NCBI GenBank assembly: GCA_902363445.1
Contig: CABJAB010000006.1
Span: 124,001-188,000, forward strand
Direction of reading: 5' to 3'
Length of the DNA stretch: 64,000 bases
DNA from: Lachnospiraceae bacterium
GTDB taxonomy: Bacteria > Bacillota > Clostridia > Lachnospirales > Lachnospiraceae
Below the pieces are notes generated by a model. That model saw only the letters and a program-made list of their open reading frames with translations. It did no database searches and had not been told where the DNA came from. Below are positions 8,889 to 16,471 of this stretch, one piece after another. Numbering within the stretch: the stretch's first letter is position 1; each line of letters starts with the position of its first letter. The position numbers were made by a program, and so were the translations under genes.

Positions 8889-10398
8889 TTCCTTCACGCT
8901 CCGTTCCCTTTGTTTTCAGGCCAGTGATGTATTCCATGATCTCTTCCTGGGTCGTTTCCTTTGCAATTACTTCCCCCACAATGCTTCCTTCGTGCATGAG
9001 AGCGATTCTGTCGCTCATGCCGAGAAGCTCCGGAAGCTCGGATGAGATCATAATGATTCCCACGCCCTGGTCGCTCAGCTCATTCATCAGCTTGTAAATC
9101 TCAAACTTGGCTCCCACATCGATGCCCCTCGTCGGTTCATCAAAGATCAGCAGGTCCACCTGCCTCGACAGCCATTTGGCCAAAACAAGCTTCTGCTGGT
9201 TCCCGCCGGAGAGGAACTGAGCCAGCTGGCCCAGTTTCGGGGTCTTCACCGCCAGCGCATCCACGTAGTGCTTCGCGTTCTCCTCCGCCGTCTTATTGAT
9301 GACAAAACCGTATTTGGAGATTTTTTTCATGGAGGCCATATTGATGTTTTTCTCACAGTCCAGGCGGAGGGCCAGGCCTTCGTTCTTTCTGTCCTCTGTC
9401 AAATACGCGATCCCGTTTTTAATTGCCTGGCCGGGGCTTCCCACGCCCACCTTTTTGCCGTTCACCTTCACTTCTATGCTGCTCACCGGATCGGCTCCGA
9501 ATATCGCTCTCGCCATTTCTGTACGTCCGGCTCCCATTAGCCCCGCGATACCGAGGATCTCTCCTTTACGCACGTCAATATGCTTTACATTTACCTTCTT
9601 ATTTCGTATATGGTCCGCCTCGAAGAAGACTTCTCCAATCTTTCTGTCATGCTTCGGATATTTGTCCTCCATGGTCCTGCCTACCATCCGGTTGATCAGT
9701 TCATCCAGTGTCACGCTGGCAAAATCAAAGGAATCCCCCACCTGCTGGCCGTCCCGGAGCACAGTCACCCGGTCCGCGATCTTAGAGAGCTCTTCCATCC
9801 TGTGGGAAATATAGATGATTCCTTTCCCTTCCTTCTGAAGCTGCTTGATGACCATGAAAAGCTGCTCGATCTCTGATTCTGCCAGTGCCGCCGTCGGCTC
9901 GTCAAATACGACCACATCGGAGTCAAAGGACATCGCCTTGCAGATTTCTACCATCTGCATCTGGGCCACGCTCATGGTCATGACCACGTCTCCCGGCTTG
10001 ATCATATTCAGTTTGAACCGGTCCAGGATCTTCTGTGTTTCTTTTTCCACATATCTGGCATCCACGATTCCGAACCTGTTTTTATGCCGCCCTATATAGA
10101 CATTATCCGCCACGGTCAGATCCGGACAGAGATTGAATTCCTGAAAGATGATGCTGATGCCCAGCTCCTGGGCCTCCTTAATGTTGTGAATGGAGACCTC
10201 TTTTCCTTTTACGATGATCTTTCCCTCGTCAGGGGCGTAGACGCCGTTCAGTATTTTCATCAATGTGGATTTCCCCGCGCCGTTTTCCCCCAAAAGCGCA
10301 TGGACTTCTCCCGAGTTGACCACGATGTTCACGTTGTCCAGAGCCTTTACACCGGGAAAGCTTTTCGAGATTCCCTCCATCCTAAGAATTTCACCCAT
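8881..10398 (-). CDS. Sugar ABC transporter ATP-binding protein, RbsA type
   Basis: A 505-residue protein with two fused ABC ATPase domains. The first has GENGAGKSTLMKIL (about 36) and DEPTAAL; the second has a degenerate P-loop (GLMGAGRTEMARAI, about 285) with intact LSGGNQQKLVLAKWL and DEPTRGIDVG. This asymmetry is normal for RbsA, MglA and XylG. It powers monosaccharide import with the permease and lipoprotein encoded next. Translation starts at ATG 10398 after AAAGGGTG. Second promoter-proximal gene of the operon. Confidence 0.94.
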   Translation of the reverse strand: MGEILRMEGISKSFPGVKALDNVNIVVNSGEVHALLGENGAGKSTLMKILNGVYAPDEGKIIVKGKEVSIHNIKEAQELGISIIFQEFNLCPDLTVADNVYIGRHKNRFGIVDARYVEKETQKILDRFKLNMIKPGDVVMTMSVAQMQMVEICKAMSFDSDVVVFDEPTAALAESEIEQLFMVIKQLQKEGKGIIYISHRMEELSKIADRVTVLRDGQQVGDSFDFASVTLDELINRMVGRTMEDKYPKHDRKIGEVFFEADHIRNKKVNVKHIDVRKGEILGIAGLMGAGRTEMARAIFGADPVSSIEVKVNGKKVGVGSPGQAIKNGIAYLTEDRKNEGLALRLDCEKNINMASMKKISKYGFVINKTAEENAKHYVDALAVKTPKLGQLAQFLSGGNQQKLVLAKWLSRQVDLLIFDEPTRGIDVGAKFEIYKLMNELSDQGVGIIMISSELPELLGMSDRIALMHEGSIVGEVIAKETTQEEIMEYITGLKTKGTEREGNE

Positions 10399-10425
10399 AC
10401 TATGTACACCCTTTCTCTCTCCTTG

Positions 10426-11394
10426 TTATTTTGAAAGGAACACCTTTTCACGGACCATCTTGGAGGCGTAAGCTGCATCTCCTCTCCCGATGCATTCTTC
10501 TATATTCTCCATGCCGATCTTATCCACCATCTTGTCGAACATATCGAAATACAGAATACTCTCTTCCGCACAGGCAAAAGAATCCTCACGGCTGGGGAAG
10601 ATGTCCACTGAGCACCAGCCGTCATATTTTACCTTTCTCAGTACGTAGCAGAGCTCTATGTATTCAATAAACCGGACCGAACCTAAGATCATGTCGTCAT
10701 CCCAGTATCCCAGGCAATCATTGGTGTGCATATGGAAGAGGCGCCCTCTTTCCGCGCAGGCCTGTACTGCCGCGGCCATATTGGCGTTGGCATAGAGCAC
10801 ATGCCCCACGTCCACGGACACGCCCAGATTCTTTCTCCCTCCCTCCGCACACATCAAAAGGGCAGTCCCATATGTATCCACCAGAGAACGGTTTCTGGGC
10901 TCCCTGGGCTTGAACTCCAGCGCTACCTTCACGTTTGGGTTATGATCGGCAACTTCCACCGCCCCGTCCAGGAAATCATGATAAAGCCTGCTGTAATCCG
11001 TACAGAGCGCGTAATCAAAGCCGTCCTGCCCCGGCCAGATATTGATGACCTCCGCCCCCATCTCCGCCGCATAGTCGGATGCCTCTTTGCAGATGTCAAT
11101 GGCTTTCCGGCGGAGCGCCGGATCCGGATTGGCCAGTGAGCCTTTTCCCAAATCTCTCCTGCCCGCAATGGCCACATTGATACAGGCACATTTCAGATTC
11201 AGATCTTCCAGAATCTTTTTCGTCTCTTTTCCGTTGGCTTCCTCTCCGCCTGAGGAAATCTCAAGGCCCTGGATACCGGGAATCTCCGCCAGCTTTTTTG
11301 CCTTCTCTGCGAAAGAGCAATCCTCCTTGTACCCTTCAAATACAAATCTGTCACCGAGGATACCCATAGATCCTGTGATTACGCTTTGTTTCAT
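10426..11394 (-). CDS. Sugar phosphate isomerase/epimerase, xylose-isomerase-like TIM barrel
   Basis: A 322-residue AP_endonuc_2 (xylose isomerase-like) TIM-barrel protein. Metal-ligand style motifs are seen in VALEFKPREPRN (about 163), VSVDVGHVL (about 193), FHMHTNDCLGYWDDD (about 223) and CSVDIFPSRED (about 262). The family includes tagatose/allulose 3-epimerases, inosose dehydratase relatives and rhamnose isomerase-like enzymes. First gene of the leftward operon, so it is likely to act on the imported sugar or its ketose. ATG 11394 is chosen because GGGAGG is 7-8 bases upstream; an ATG at 11400 abuts it. Reaction not assignable. Confidence 0.85.
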   Translation of the reverse strand: MKQSVITGSMGILGDRFVFEGYKEDCSFAEKAKKLAEIPGIQGLEISSGGEEANGKETKKILEDLNLKCACINVAIAGRRDLGKGSLANPDPALRRKAIDICKEASDYAAEMGAEVINIWPGQDGFDYALCTDYSRLYHDFLDGAVEVADHNPNVKVALEFKPREPRNRSLVDTYGTALLMCAEGGRKNLGVSVDVGHVLYANANMAAAVQACAERGRLFHMHTNDCLGYWDDDMILGSVRFIEYIELCYVLRKVKYDGWCSVDIFPSREDSFACAEESILYFDMFDKMVDKIGMENIEECIGRGDAAYASKMVREKVFLSK

Positions 11395-11531
11395 TTCCAT
11401 TCCTCCCTGTTCGTTTTTGTGTTCCTTTTGTATCGGAACGGTGTTTGCTTCCTCGTCATTTTAAACAATTAATTGTGCCATTTTTCAAATTAAATCATAC
11501 AATTGCACATGTTTTTGTAGCTCATGGTGTT

Positions 11532-11578
11532 ATTCTACGATATCAAGTGAACATGGTCAACATTTTTCATGTTCGCTT
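11532..11578 (-). promoter_or_regulatory. Promoter and candidate DeoR operator of the leftward sugar operon
   Basis: On the reverse strand a -35 TTGACC (11555-11560) and -10 TAGAAT (11532-11537) are separated by 17 bp. An inverted repeat AAGTGAACATG (11545-11555) / CATGTTCGCTT (11568-11578), with one mismatch, overlaps the -35 box and spacer. Position and symmetry make it the probable binding site of the divergent DeoR-type regulator. The resulting leader is about 130 nt. Confidence 0.68.
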
Positions 11579-11661
11579 TGTTTTTTGCTATTGCTTTTTT
11601 TGTTATGCTATGTTATATCTAAGATAGACTTACGAAAAATCAAATAAAGGAGGGAACGCCC

Positions 11662-12423
11662 GTGAATGCAGAAACCAGACAGATAGCAATTTACGACATG
11701 ATAAAGTCCAATAAAGAAATGTCCGTGAATACTCTGGCACAGTGCTTTGGCGTATCCGCCATGACAATCCGGAGAGACTTGGAGCAACTGGAACGCTCAA
11801 AGCTCATCGAACGCGCCTATGGGAAAGCGCAGATTGCAGACGAAAGCAAGACCGAGCTTTCATTCAACCTGCGTAAATCCATGAATCTCACCTACAAACA
11901 GAAAATCGCCATGAATGCTGCCAATTCCATCACCGAGCGGGACATGAGGAGCATTTATGTGGACGGCAGCTCTACAGCTATGGAGCTTTTAAAGGTCCTG
12001 CCGCCCAACCGTTCCATGACCGTATTTACCAACAGTGTTTTTGCTCTGAACCTTCTCCAGCCGAAGACCTGGATCGATACCTTCATCATTGGGGGCTTTC
12101 TGAACCGTGAAGTATCGTCCATGGATGATATAACCTCCGTCGATCTCTGTAAACAGATCTATGTGGATGCCACTTTCACTTCCTGCAGCGACATTTCCGC
12201 GGACGGCATGTTCAATAACGGCACCACCGGCACCCAGATCCGCCGGATTATGATGAAGAATTCTCAGCACAACTATCTGTTAGCAGATCATACTAAATTT
12301 AACTCCAGGGGAGTTTTCCTTCTCAATACCTGGGATAAGGTCGATACTCTGATCACCGACGAAAAGCCGGACGCCGCCTTCCTGACAGCGGTCCAAAAGT
12401 ACGGAGTTTCTGTCATCTGGTGA
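11662..12423 (+). CDS. DeoR/GlpR-family transcriptional regulator
   Basis: A 253-residue DeoR regulator. The N-terminal winged helix-turn-helix is seen at residues 6-60 (VNTLAQCFGVSAMTIRRDLE), followed by a sugar-phosphate-sensing domain with YVDGSSTAMELLKVLP (about 95), TNSVFALNLL and LLADHTKFNSRGVF (about 212). Such proteins repress sugar operons until a phosphorylated intermediate binds. It is divergent from the sugar operon, and an inverted repeat overlaps the operon promoter. The start is GTG, with AAAGGAGGG about 7 bases upstream. The transaldolase and cupin genes follow in the same direction, probably cotranscribed. Confidence 0.92.
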   Translation: MNAETRQIAIYDMIKSNKEMSVNTLAQCFGVSAMTIRRDLEQLERSKLIERAYGKAQIADESKTELSFNLRKSMNLTYKQKIAMNAANSITERDMRSIYVDGSSTAMELLKVLPPNRSMTVFTNSVFALNLLQPKTWIDTFIIGGFLNREVSSMDDITSVDLCKQIYVDATFTSCSDISADGMFNNGTTGTQIRRIMMKNSQHNYLLADHTKFNSRGVFLLNTWDKVDTLITDEKPDAAFLTAVQKYGVSVIW

Positions 12424-12526
12424 CGTGTATGGCCGGCATTTGAACAAGCAGCCGGAAGGTAAATTTTGAAACTGCCGTTCACAAGCGGTGCGGAAGATCC
12501 GAAAAATCAACAAGGAGGATAGTATC

Positions 12527-13195
12527 ATGAAGTTATTTGCTGACACTGCCGATATGGCGGAACTGACTGAACTGGAAGAAATGGGGCTTCTGGCTGGGAT
12601 TACCACAAACCCGTCCCTCTCTTCCAAAGAAGGCGCCGACGTCGTGGAGACTATTTCAAAGCTTTCCAGACGTTTCCCCGACATTCCGGTGCTGGCGCAG
12701 GTCGTCGCCGTCACTAAAGATGAGATTATGGAACAGGCAAAGAGTATCCGAAGCGCCGGAGACAATGTGGTAGTCAAAGTACCCGCCACCACAGAGGGGA
12801 TTAAAGCCATACGCGCCTTAAAGGAAATGGGCATCAAGACCTGCGCCACCACCATCCTGACCTCAGCCCAGGCCATGCTCTGCGCCCATGCCGGAGCCGC
12901 TTACGTGGCCCCTTATACCGGACAGAATGACTGTATCGGCTATCACGGGCTCGACACACTCCAGGAGATCGCAGAGGTGTTCGCGTCCTCGGACTATGAA
13001 ACGGAGATCTTGGCCGCCTCTATTGAAAAGCCTCAGGAATTTGTGGATTACGCGGTCCATGGAGCCGATATCACCACGGCGCCTTATCACGTATTTATGG
13101 ATGTGTTCCAGATGCCCATGCCGCTGACCCAGTATTATATTGACAATTTCTACAGGGACTGGACCGCAAACGGCGCTTATTTAAAAGGGAAATAA
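12527..13195 (+). CDS. Transaldolase, fructose-6-phosphate aldolase type
   Basis: A 222-residue protein of the small transaldolase (FSA/TalC) subfamily. It starts MKLFADTADMAELTEL, keeps GITTNPSLSSKEG (about 25), and has the Schiff-base lysine in VVVKVPATTEG (about 82), then TCATTILTSAQA and YVAPYTGQND. Length equals E. coli FSA (220) rather than full transaldolase. Members transfer dihydroxyacetone units or cleave fructose-6-phosphate. ATG 12527 follows AGGAGGATAGTATC; an upstream in-frame extension lacks a site. It follows the regulator gene and may handle a C3 or C4 product of the sugar pathway. Confidence 0.9.
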   Translation: MKLFADTADMAELTELEEMGLLAGITTNPSLSSKEGADVVETISKLSRRFPDIPVLAQVVAVTKDEIMEQAKSIRSAGDNVVVKVPATTEGIKAIRALKEMGIKTCATTILTSAQAMLCAHAGAAYVAPYTGQNDCIGYHGLDTLQEIAEVFASSDYETEILAASIEKPQEFVDYAVHGADITTAPYHVFMDVFQMPMPLTQYYIDNFYRDWTANGAYLKGK

Positions 13196-13243
13196 CAGAA
13201 TCTAAAGAATAAAGAGAAAAGATCAGATGGGGAGGCAACTCAA

Positions 13244-13696
13244 ATGGAAGTAAAAATCACAGATTTAAAAGATACTTATGTTTCCGGCGTAAAGGCCATA
13301 TTCCCGGAATCTTATGAAACGGTAAAAGAAGATTACCTGGAGTGGACAGCTTTCAAACTGACCAGCCGCCTGAATACTACAGAAGTGACCGCCGGCCTCC
13401 TCCAGGGATGGCATCACACCCCCACCTTCAAGGTAGTGGAGACTCATGAAGATAATGAAATCTTCTGTTTTCTGGAAGGAACGGCTCTTATGATCTTTAT
13501 CGACATAGATGAAAACGGGCCGGTGATGGATACCGCACAGATTGTACGGATCCCCGCAGGGGTCACCCTGGAGATAGAAAAAGGCAAGGGACATTTCGTG
13601 GCAGTGGCAGAGGATACTACCTATAAAGCCATCGTAGTCTCTCCGGTCCAAGCTGCGCCGAAGGTCATGCTTTCCGAAATCATTGCAGGTATTTGA
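13244..13696 (+). CDS. Small cupin-like protein of unknown function
   Basis: A 150-residue protein I do not recognise beyond fold-level hints. The central part reads like a cupin barrel: WHHTPTFKVVETHEDNEIF (about 50) with several His/Glu positions that could hold a metal, FLEGTALMIFIDID, then VRIPAGVTLEIEKG (about 104) and GHFVAVAED. Comparable small proteins are ureidoglycolate-lyase-like or sugar-binding cupins. It is last in the regulator-transaldolase transcript, followed at once by a terminator, so it probably belongs to the same sugar pathway, perhaps as a lyase, epimerase or sensor. GGGGAGGC precedes the ATG. Confidence 0.65.
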   Translation: MEVKITDLKDTYVSGVKAIFPESYETVKEDYLEWTAFKLTSRLNTTEVTAGLLQGWHHTPTFKVVETHEDNEIFCFLEGTALMIFIDIDENGPVMDTAQIVRIPAGVTLEIEKGKGHFVAVAEDTTYKAIVVSPVQAAPKVMLSEIIAGI

Positions 13697-13723
13697 GTAC
13701 ATTTTTTATTCCTCTTTAAAGAG

Positions 13724-13756
13724 AAAAGGCTTCCGTGTCGTCTTCGGAAGCCTTTT
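13724..13756. terminator. Rho-independent terminator, possibly bidirectional
   Basis: A perfect 12-bp stem (13724-13735 with 13745-13756) with a nine-base loop, flanked by A-run and T-run. It ends the regulator-transaldolase-cupin transcript on the plus strand and also lies just downstream of the reverse-strand aldo/keto reductase gene. Confidence 0.88.
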
Positions 13757-13806
13757 CCCGCTATGCGGACCCTGTTCATAAGGATCCTGTATATCCATTC
13801 CGTTTG

Positions 13807-14637
13807 TCAAAAATCTACGCAGTCCGGATCAGGGCCCGTCCGTTTCCCGCAGTTCATGGCATCCAAAAGAGCACATTCCTCTTCCGTCAGTTCAAAGTCG
13901 AACAGATTCCTATTTTCTTCAATCCTGTTCTTATGAACAGATTTAGGAAACACGATGATATCTTTTTGCAGGATCCACCGCAGAATCACCTGCGGTCCGC
14001 TCTTTCCGTATTTTCTGCCAATTTCCGCCGCTGTGTTATCCTGAGTAAAGGCGCCGCTTCCCAAAGGACTCCAAGCTTCAAAAGCTATTCCTTTGTCTTT
14101 GCAAAATGCCAGAAGTTCGTTATCCTGCATGCAGGGATTGAACTCCATCTGATCCACCGCGGGACAGATTTCCGCCCCTAACAGCAGCTCCTCCAGCTGG
14201 GAAACCTTAAAATTAGACACTCCGACGGCCCTGGCCCGGCCGCTCCTATAAATCTCCTCCATGACCTTCCAAGTCTCAGCAATACATCCTCCCACCGGCC
14301 AGTGGACCAGGTACAGATCCACATAATCCGTATCCAGGCGCGACAGACTTTCCTCAAAGGCTTTCATTTGCCGATGCTCTCTTTGATCCGCGTTCCAAAG
14401 CTTCGTGGTCAGGAATATCTCATTCCGCTTAAGCCCGCTCTTTTTCATGGCCCGCCCGACACTTTCTTCATTTCCGTAAACCGCCGCCGTGTCAATATGC
14501 CGATAGCCTGCTTCCAGGGCGTATCCAATGGCATTTTCCGCTTCTTCCCCGTTCTTTGCCTGCCATACGCCAAATCCGAGACGTGGAATCTCCTCGCCGT
14601 TGTTCAGCCGGATGACTGACTGAAATGATAAACTCAT
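13807..14637 (-). CDS. Aldo/keto reductase
   Basis: A 276-residue AKR (AKR5-like) protein. Family signatures are GFGVWQAKNGEEAENAIGYA, GYRHIDTAAVYGNEESVGRA with the catalytic Asp and Tyr (about 46-60), the catalytic Lys in TTKLWN (about 78), His in LVHWPVGG (about 110), and VGVSNFKVSQLEELL (about 140). It reduces carbonyl compounds or 2-ketoaldonates with NADPH in the cytoplasm. AAGGAGG precedes the ATG. It is monocistronic: repeat copy A lies upstream and a terminator downstream. Substrate not predictable. Confidence 0.92.
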   Translation of the reverse strand: MSLSFQSVIRLNNGEEIPRLGFGVWQAKNGEEAENAIGYALEAGYRHIDTAAVYGNEESVGRAMKKSGLKRNEIFLTTKLWNADQREHRQMKAFEESLSRLDTDYVDLYLVHWPVGGCIAETWKVMEEIYRSGRARAVGVSNFKVSQLEELLLGAEICPAVDQMEFNPCMQDNELLAFCKDKGIAFEAWSPLGSGAFTQDNTAAEIGRKYGKSGPQVILRWILQKDIIVFPKSVHKNRIEENRNLFDFELTEEECALLDAMNCGKRTGPDPDCVDF

Positions 14638-14710
14638 AAATACCTCCTTATAATAAATGGTCCGTTATACGGCAAAATACGTTTTGTTATGCAAGTTTTC
14701 TTTATAAAAG

Positions 14711-15280
14711 CACAAACATTTTTTGGAATCATCTTTAGTAAGCTCTGATTAAACTCCAGCTAGACACCGGCAGAAGTTCCGGACCGTCACAATTTCGGTT
14801 CGCTGGCGATGCGGGGGCCGCTTTATCCTCGCTCCAGGAGTACCGCTCACATGTCGACAGGAAATCCTGATGATTTCCCTTCTCCTGTTCGCTCAGAAAC
14901 GGAATCGGAATTTCCGTTTCTGCCTCCCTCCGCCTGGGGAACACCGGCCTCTGCCCTGCGGCGCTCACCTTTAGGCCGGCCCGGAATCTTTCTGCCGGTG
15001 CCCTCCCCGCCGCACCTTTTCGGATGCTTTCCGTTCCCCTGATTCCAGAAAAGGAGTAGATATCCGCACGGCCCCAATAGCTTTCGGGACAAACGGAAGC
15101 TTACTCCGATGCGGAAGAAAGGGCAGGAGGAACGATCTGATTCCATCGTAAGGCGAGTACCGCAAAACCGTTAGCAGGATCTTCCCGGCTGCCAGCGAGC
15201 CGCCCAGACGGAAGCGGATTTCCTCCTGCCTTGTAAATCGGATAAAGAAAATTTGTTTGAAGGTTATTCAAAGGTATATC
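14711..15280 (+). repeat. Mosaic intergenic repeat, copy A (about 570 bp)
   Basis: This fills the gap between the aldo/keto reductase and the Gfo/Idh gene. It shares its left end (TTTTTTGGAATCAT), an internal CGGTTCGCTGGCGATG block, a palindromic middle, the AATAGCTTTCG...CCATCGTAAGGCGAG block and the right end (TTGTTTGA..TTCAAAGGTATA) with copies at 22117, 24691, 27680 and 51914 (inverted). CCGGCAGAAGTTCCGG (14767-14782) is complementary to 14981-14998. It has no convincing coding content; the short open frames across it are not preserved between copies. The right end holds TTGTTT (15253-15258), 16 bp, TATATC (15275-15280). Confidence 0.85.
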
Positions 15281-15309
15281 CTGGCTAATGGGATCACAAT
15301 CGCAAACCG

Positions 15310-16272
15310 TCAGCTATTTTTACGAAGCTGATCCAGAATCCGCATCACGTTCAGACTCTCCTCCTGCCATCTGCTGCAGGCCTCCCGGTCACCGGATTCA
15401 TAAGCTCTTACAAAGTCTTCCACCTCATAAGTCATCCTGTTTACGCTTCTGTCATATTCTGCGCTCTTTGTTTCCCCGTTCCGGAGACAAAGCCGCACAT
15501 TTCCGCACAAATTCCCCGCTTCCTTCACCAGGATATATCCCTTTTCTCCCTCTATCAGCCCGGTATTCTCTCCGTCGCAGTCCTTTGCTCCCATGCAGGT
15601 ACATATGAATCCGTTGTACTGAAGCACAGCTGTCCCGGAACAATCGATGCCGTTAAAGCCGCGGTTCGCAAAATAAAAAGCCGTATCCGGCATGCCGAAA
15701 AGATCCGCGATCACATGGAGGTTATAGACATTGATATCCATAAGCGCGCCGCCTGCGTATTCCGGATCAAATACGTTGGTCACATTACCGGACAGATAGG
15801 AGTCATAGCGGCTCGAATACTGGCTGTAATTGTAATGTGCCAGACGCACCGGTCCGATCTCCTTCATCCATTCTTTGACCTTTTGATAATTGGGCATGTG
15901 CAGAATCGTAATAGCCTCAAACAAATAAAGGCCTCTTTCGCCGGCCAGACGGACCAGCTCCTCCGCTTCTTTAAAGCTTCCTACAAAGGGTTTTTCACAG
16001 ATGACATGTTTCCCTGCTTCAAGGGCCCGTTTCACATAACCGTAATGAAGGCTGTTGGGAGACGCCACATAGATAAAATCAATGGTTTTGTCGTTCAGCA
16101 TCGCGTCCAGATCCGAGTACCAGCTGCCGGCGCCATGCTTTTCGGCAAATTCCTTCGCCCTCTCTTCCGTCCTGGAATACACTGCCGTACAGCGGATGCC
16201 CTCCGTCTTCTCCACCGCATCCAAAAACAGGTCCACAATACTGCCGCTTCCAATCGTCGCCAAATGTATCAT
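15310..16272 (-). CDS. Gfo/Idh/MocA-family NAD(P)-dependent oxidoreductase
   Basis: A 320-residue dehydrogenase. The N-terminal Rossmann fold is ATIGSGSIVDLFLDAV, then DFIYVASPNSLHYGYVKRAL and the signature HVICEKPFVGSFKEAEEL (about 85-105) with the catalytic Lys, and a C-terminal alpha/beta domain with YAGGALMDINVYNLHVIADLFG (about 178). Family members oxidise or reduce sugars, inositols or their derivatives. The start at 16272 is set by AGGAGGAAATTT; the reading frame stays open upstream through the repeat-bearing leader, but nothing there looks coding. Convergent with copy A of the mosaic repeat. Confidence 0.9.
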   Translation of the reverse strand: MIHLATIGSGSIVDLFLDAVEKTEGIRCTAVYSRTEERAKEFAEKHGAGSWYSDLDAMLNDKTIDFIYVASPNSLHYGYVKRALEAGKHVICEKPFVGSFKEAEELVRLAGERGLYLFEAITILHMPNYQKVKEWMKEIGPVRLAHYNYSQYSSRYDSYLSGNVTNVFDPEYAGGALMDINVYNLHVIADLFGMPDTAFYFANRGFNGIDCSGTAVLQYNGFICTCMGAKDCDGENTGLIEGEKGYILVKEAGNLCGNVRLCLRNGETKSAEYDRSVNRMTYEVEDFVRAYESGDREACSRWQEESLNVMRILDQLRKNS

Positions 16273-16292
16273 AAATTTCCTCCTTTCCATCA

Positions 16293-16385
16293 AATGTCCG
16301 CCCATAGCCAACAAACTGCTCCAGCATTTCGCCCTGGCTCCGCCCGGGCGCACGCGGACATTCGTCCAATGTCCGCTCATAGCCA
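16293..16385 (-). repeat. Leader direct repeats and palindrome before the Gfo/Idh gene
   Basis: The 18-base unit AATGTCCGCYCATAGCCA occurs at 16293-16310 and 16368-16385 (one difference). The second copy is also one arm of a 9-bp inverted repeat (16354-16362 with 16368-16376, five-base loop). The segment lies between the PFOR terminator and the Gfo/Idh start, where a regulatory leader would be. Confidence 0.6.
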
Positions 16386-16434
16386 AAATGGCCCCGCCTT
16401 CCGCAAGTATACTTGCTTTTGGCGGAGCCATTTT
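16385..16434. terminator. Terminator of the PFOR gene
   Basis: A long hairpin: outer 14-bp arms AAAATGGCCCCGCC / GGCGGAGCCATTTT (one wobble pair) enclose an inner palindrome GCAAGTATACTTGC. The A/T-rich flanks give T-runs in both directions; it lies 37 bp downstream of the PFOR stop on the reverse strand. Confidence 0.85.
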
Positions 16435-16471
16435 GTCTATTATGCTGTCGCTTGACTCAAAGTCAACACGT

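Noticed and set aside
14809..15165. Short open frames over repeat copy A on both strands
   Set aside because: The corresponding frames in copies B, C and E are broken or absent, so selection on protein is not supported.
16273..16431. Longer Gfo/Idh start at 16431
   Set aside because: The extra 53 residues run through the PFOR terminator hairpin and leader repeats, while ATG 16272 has an ideal AGGAGG.
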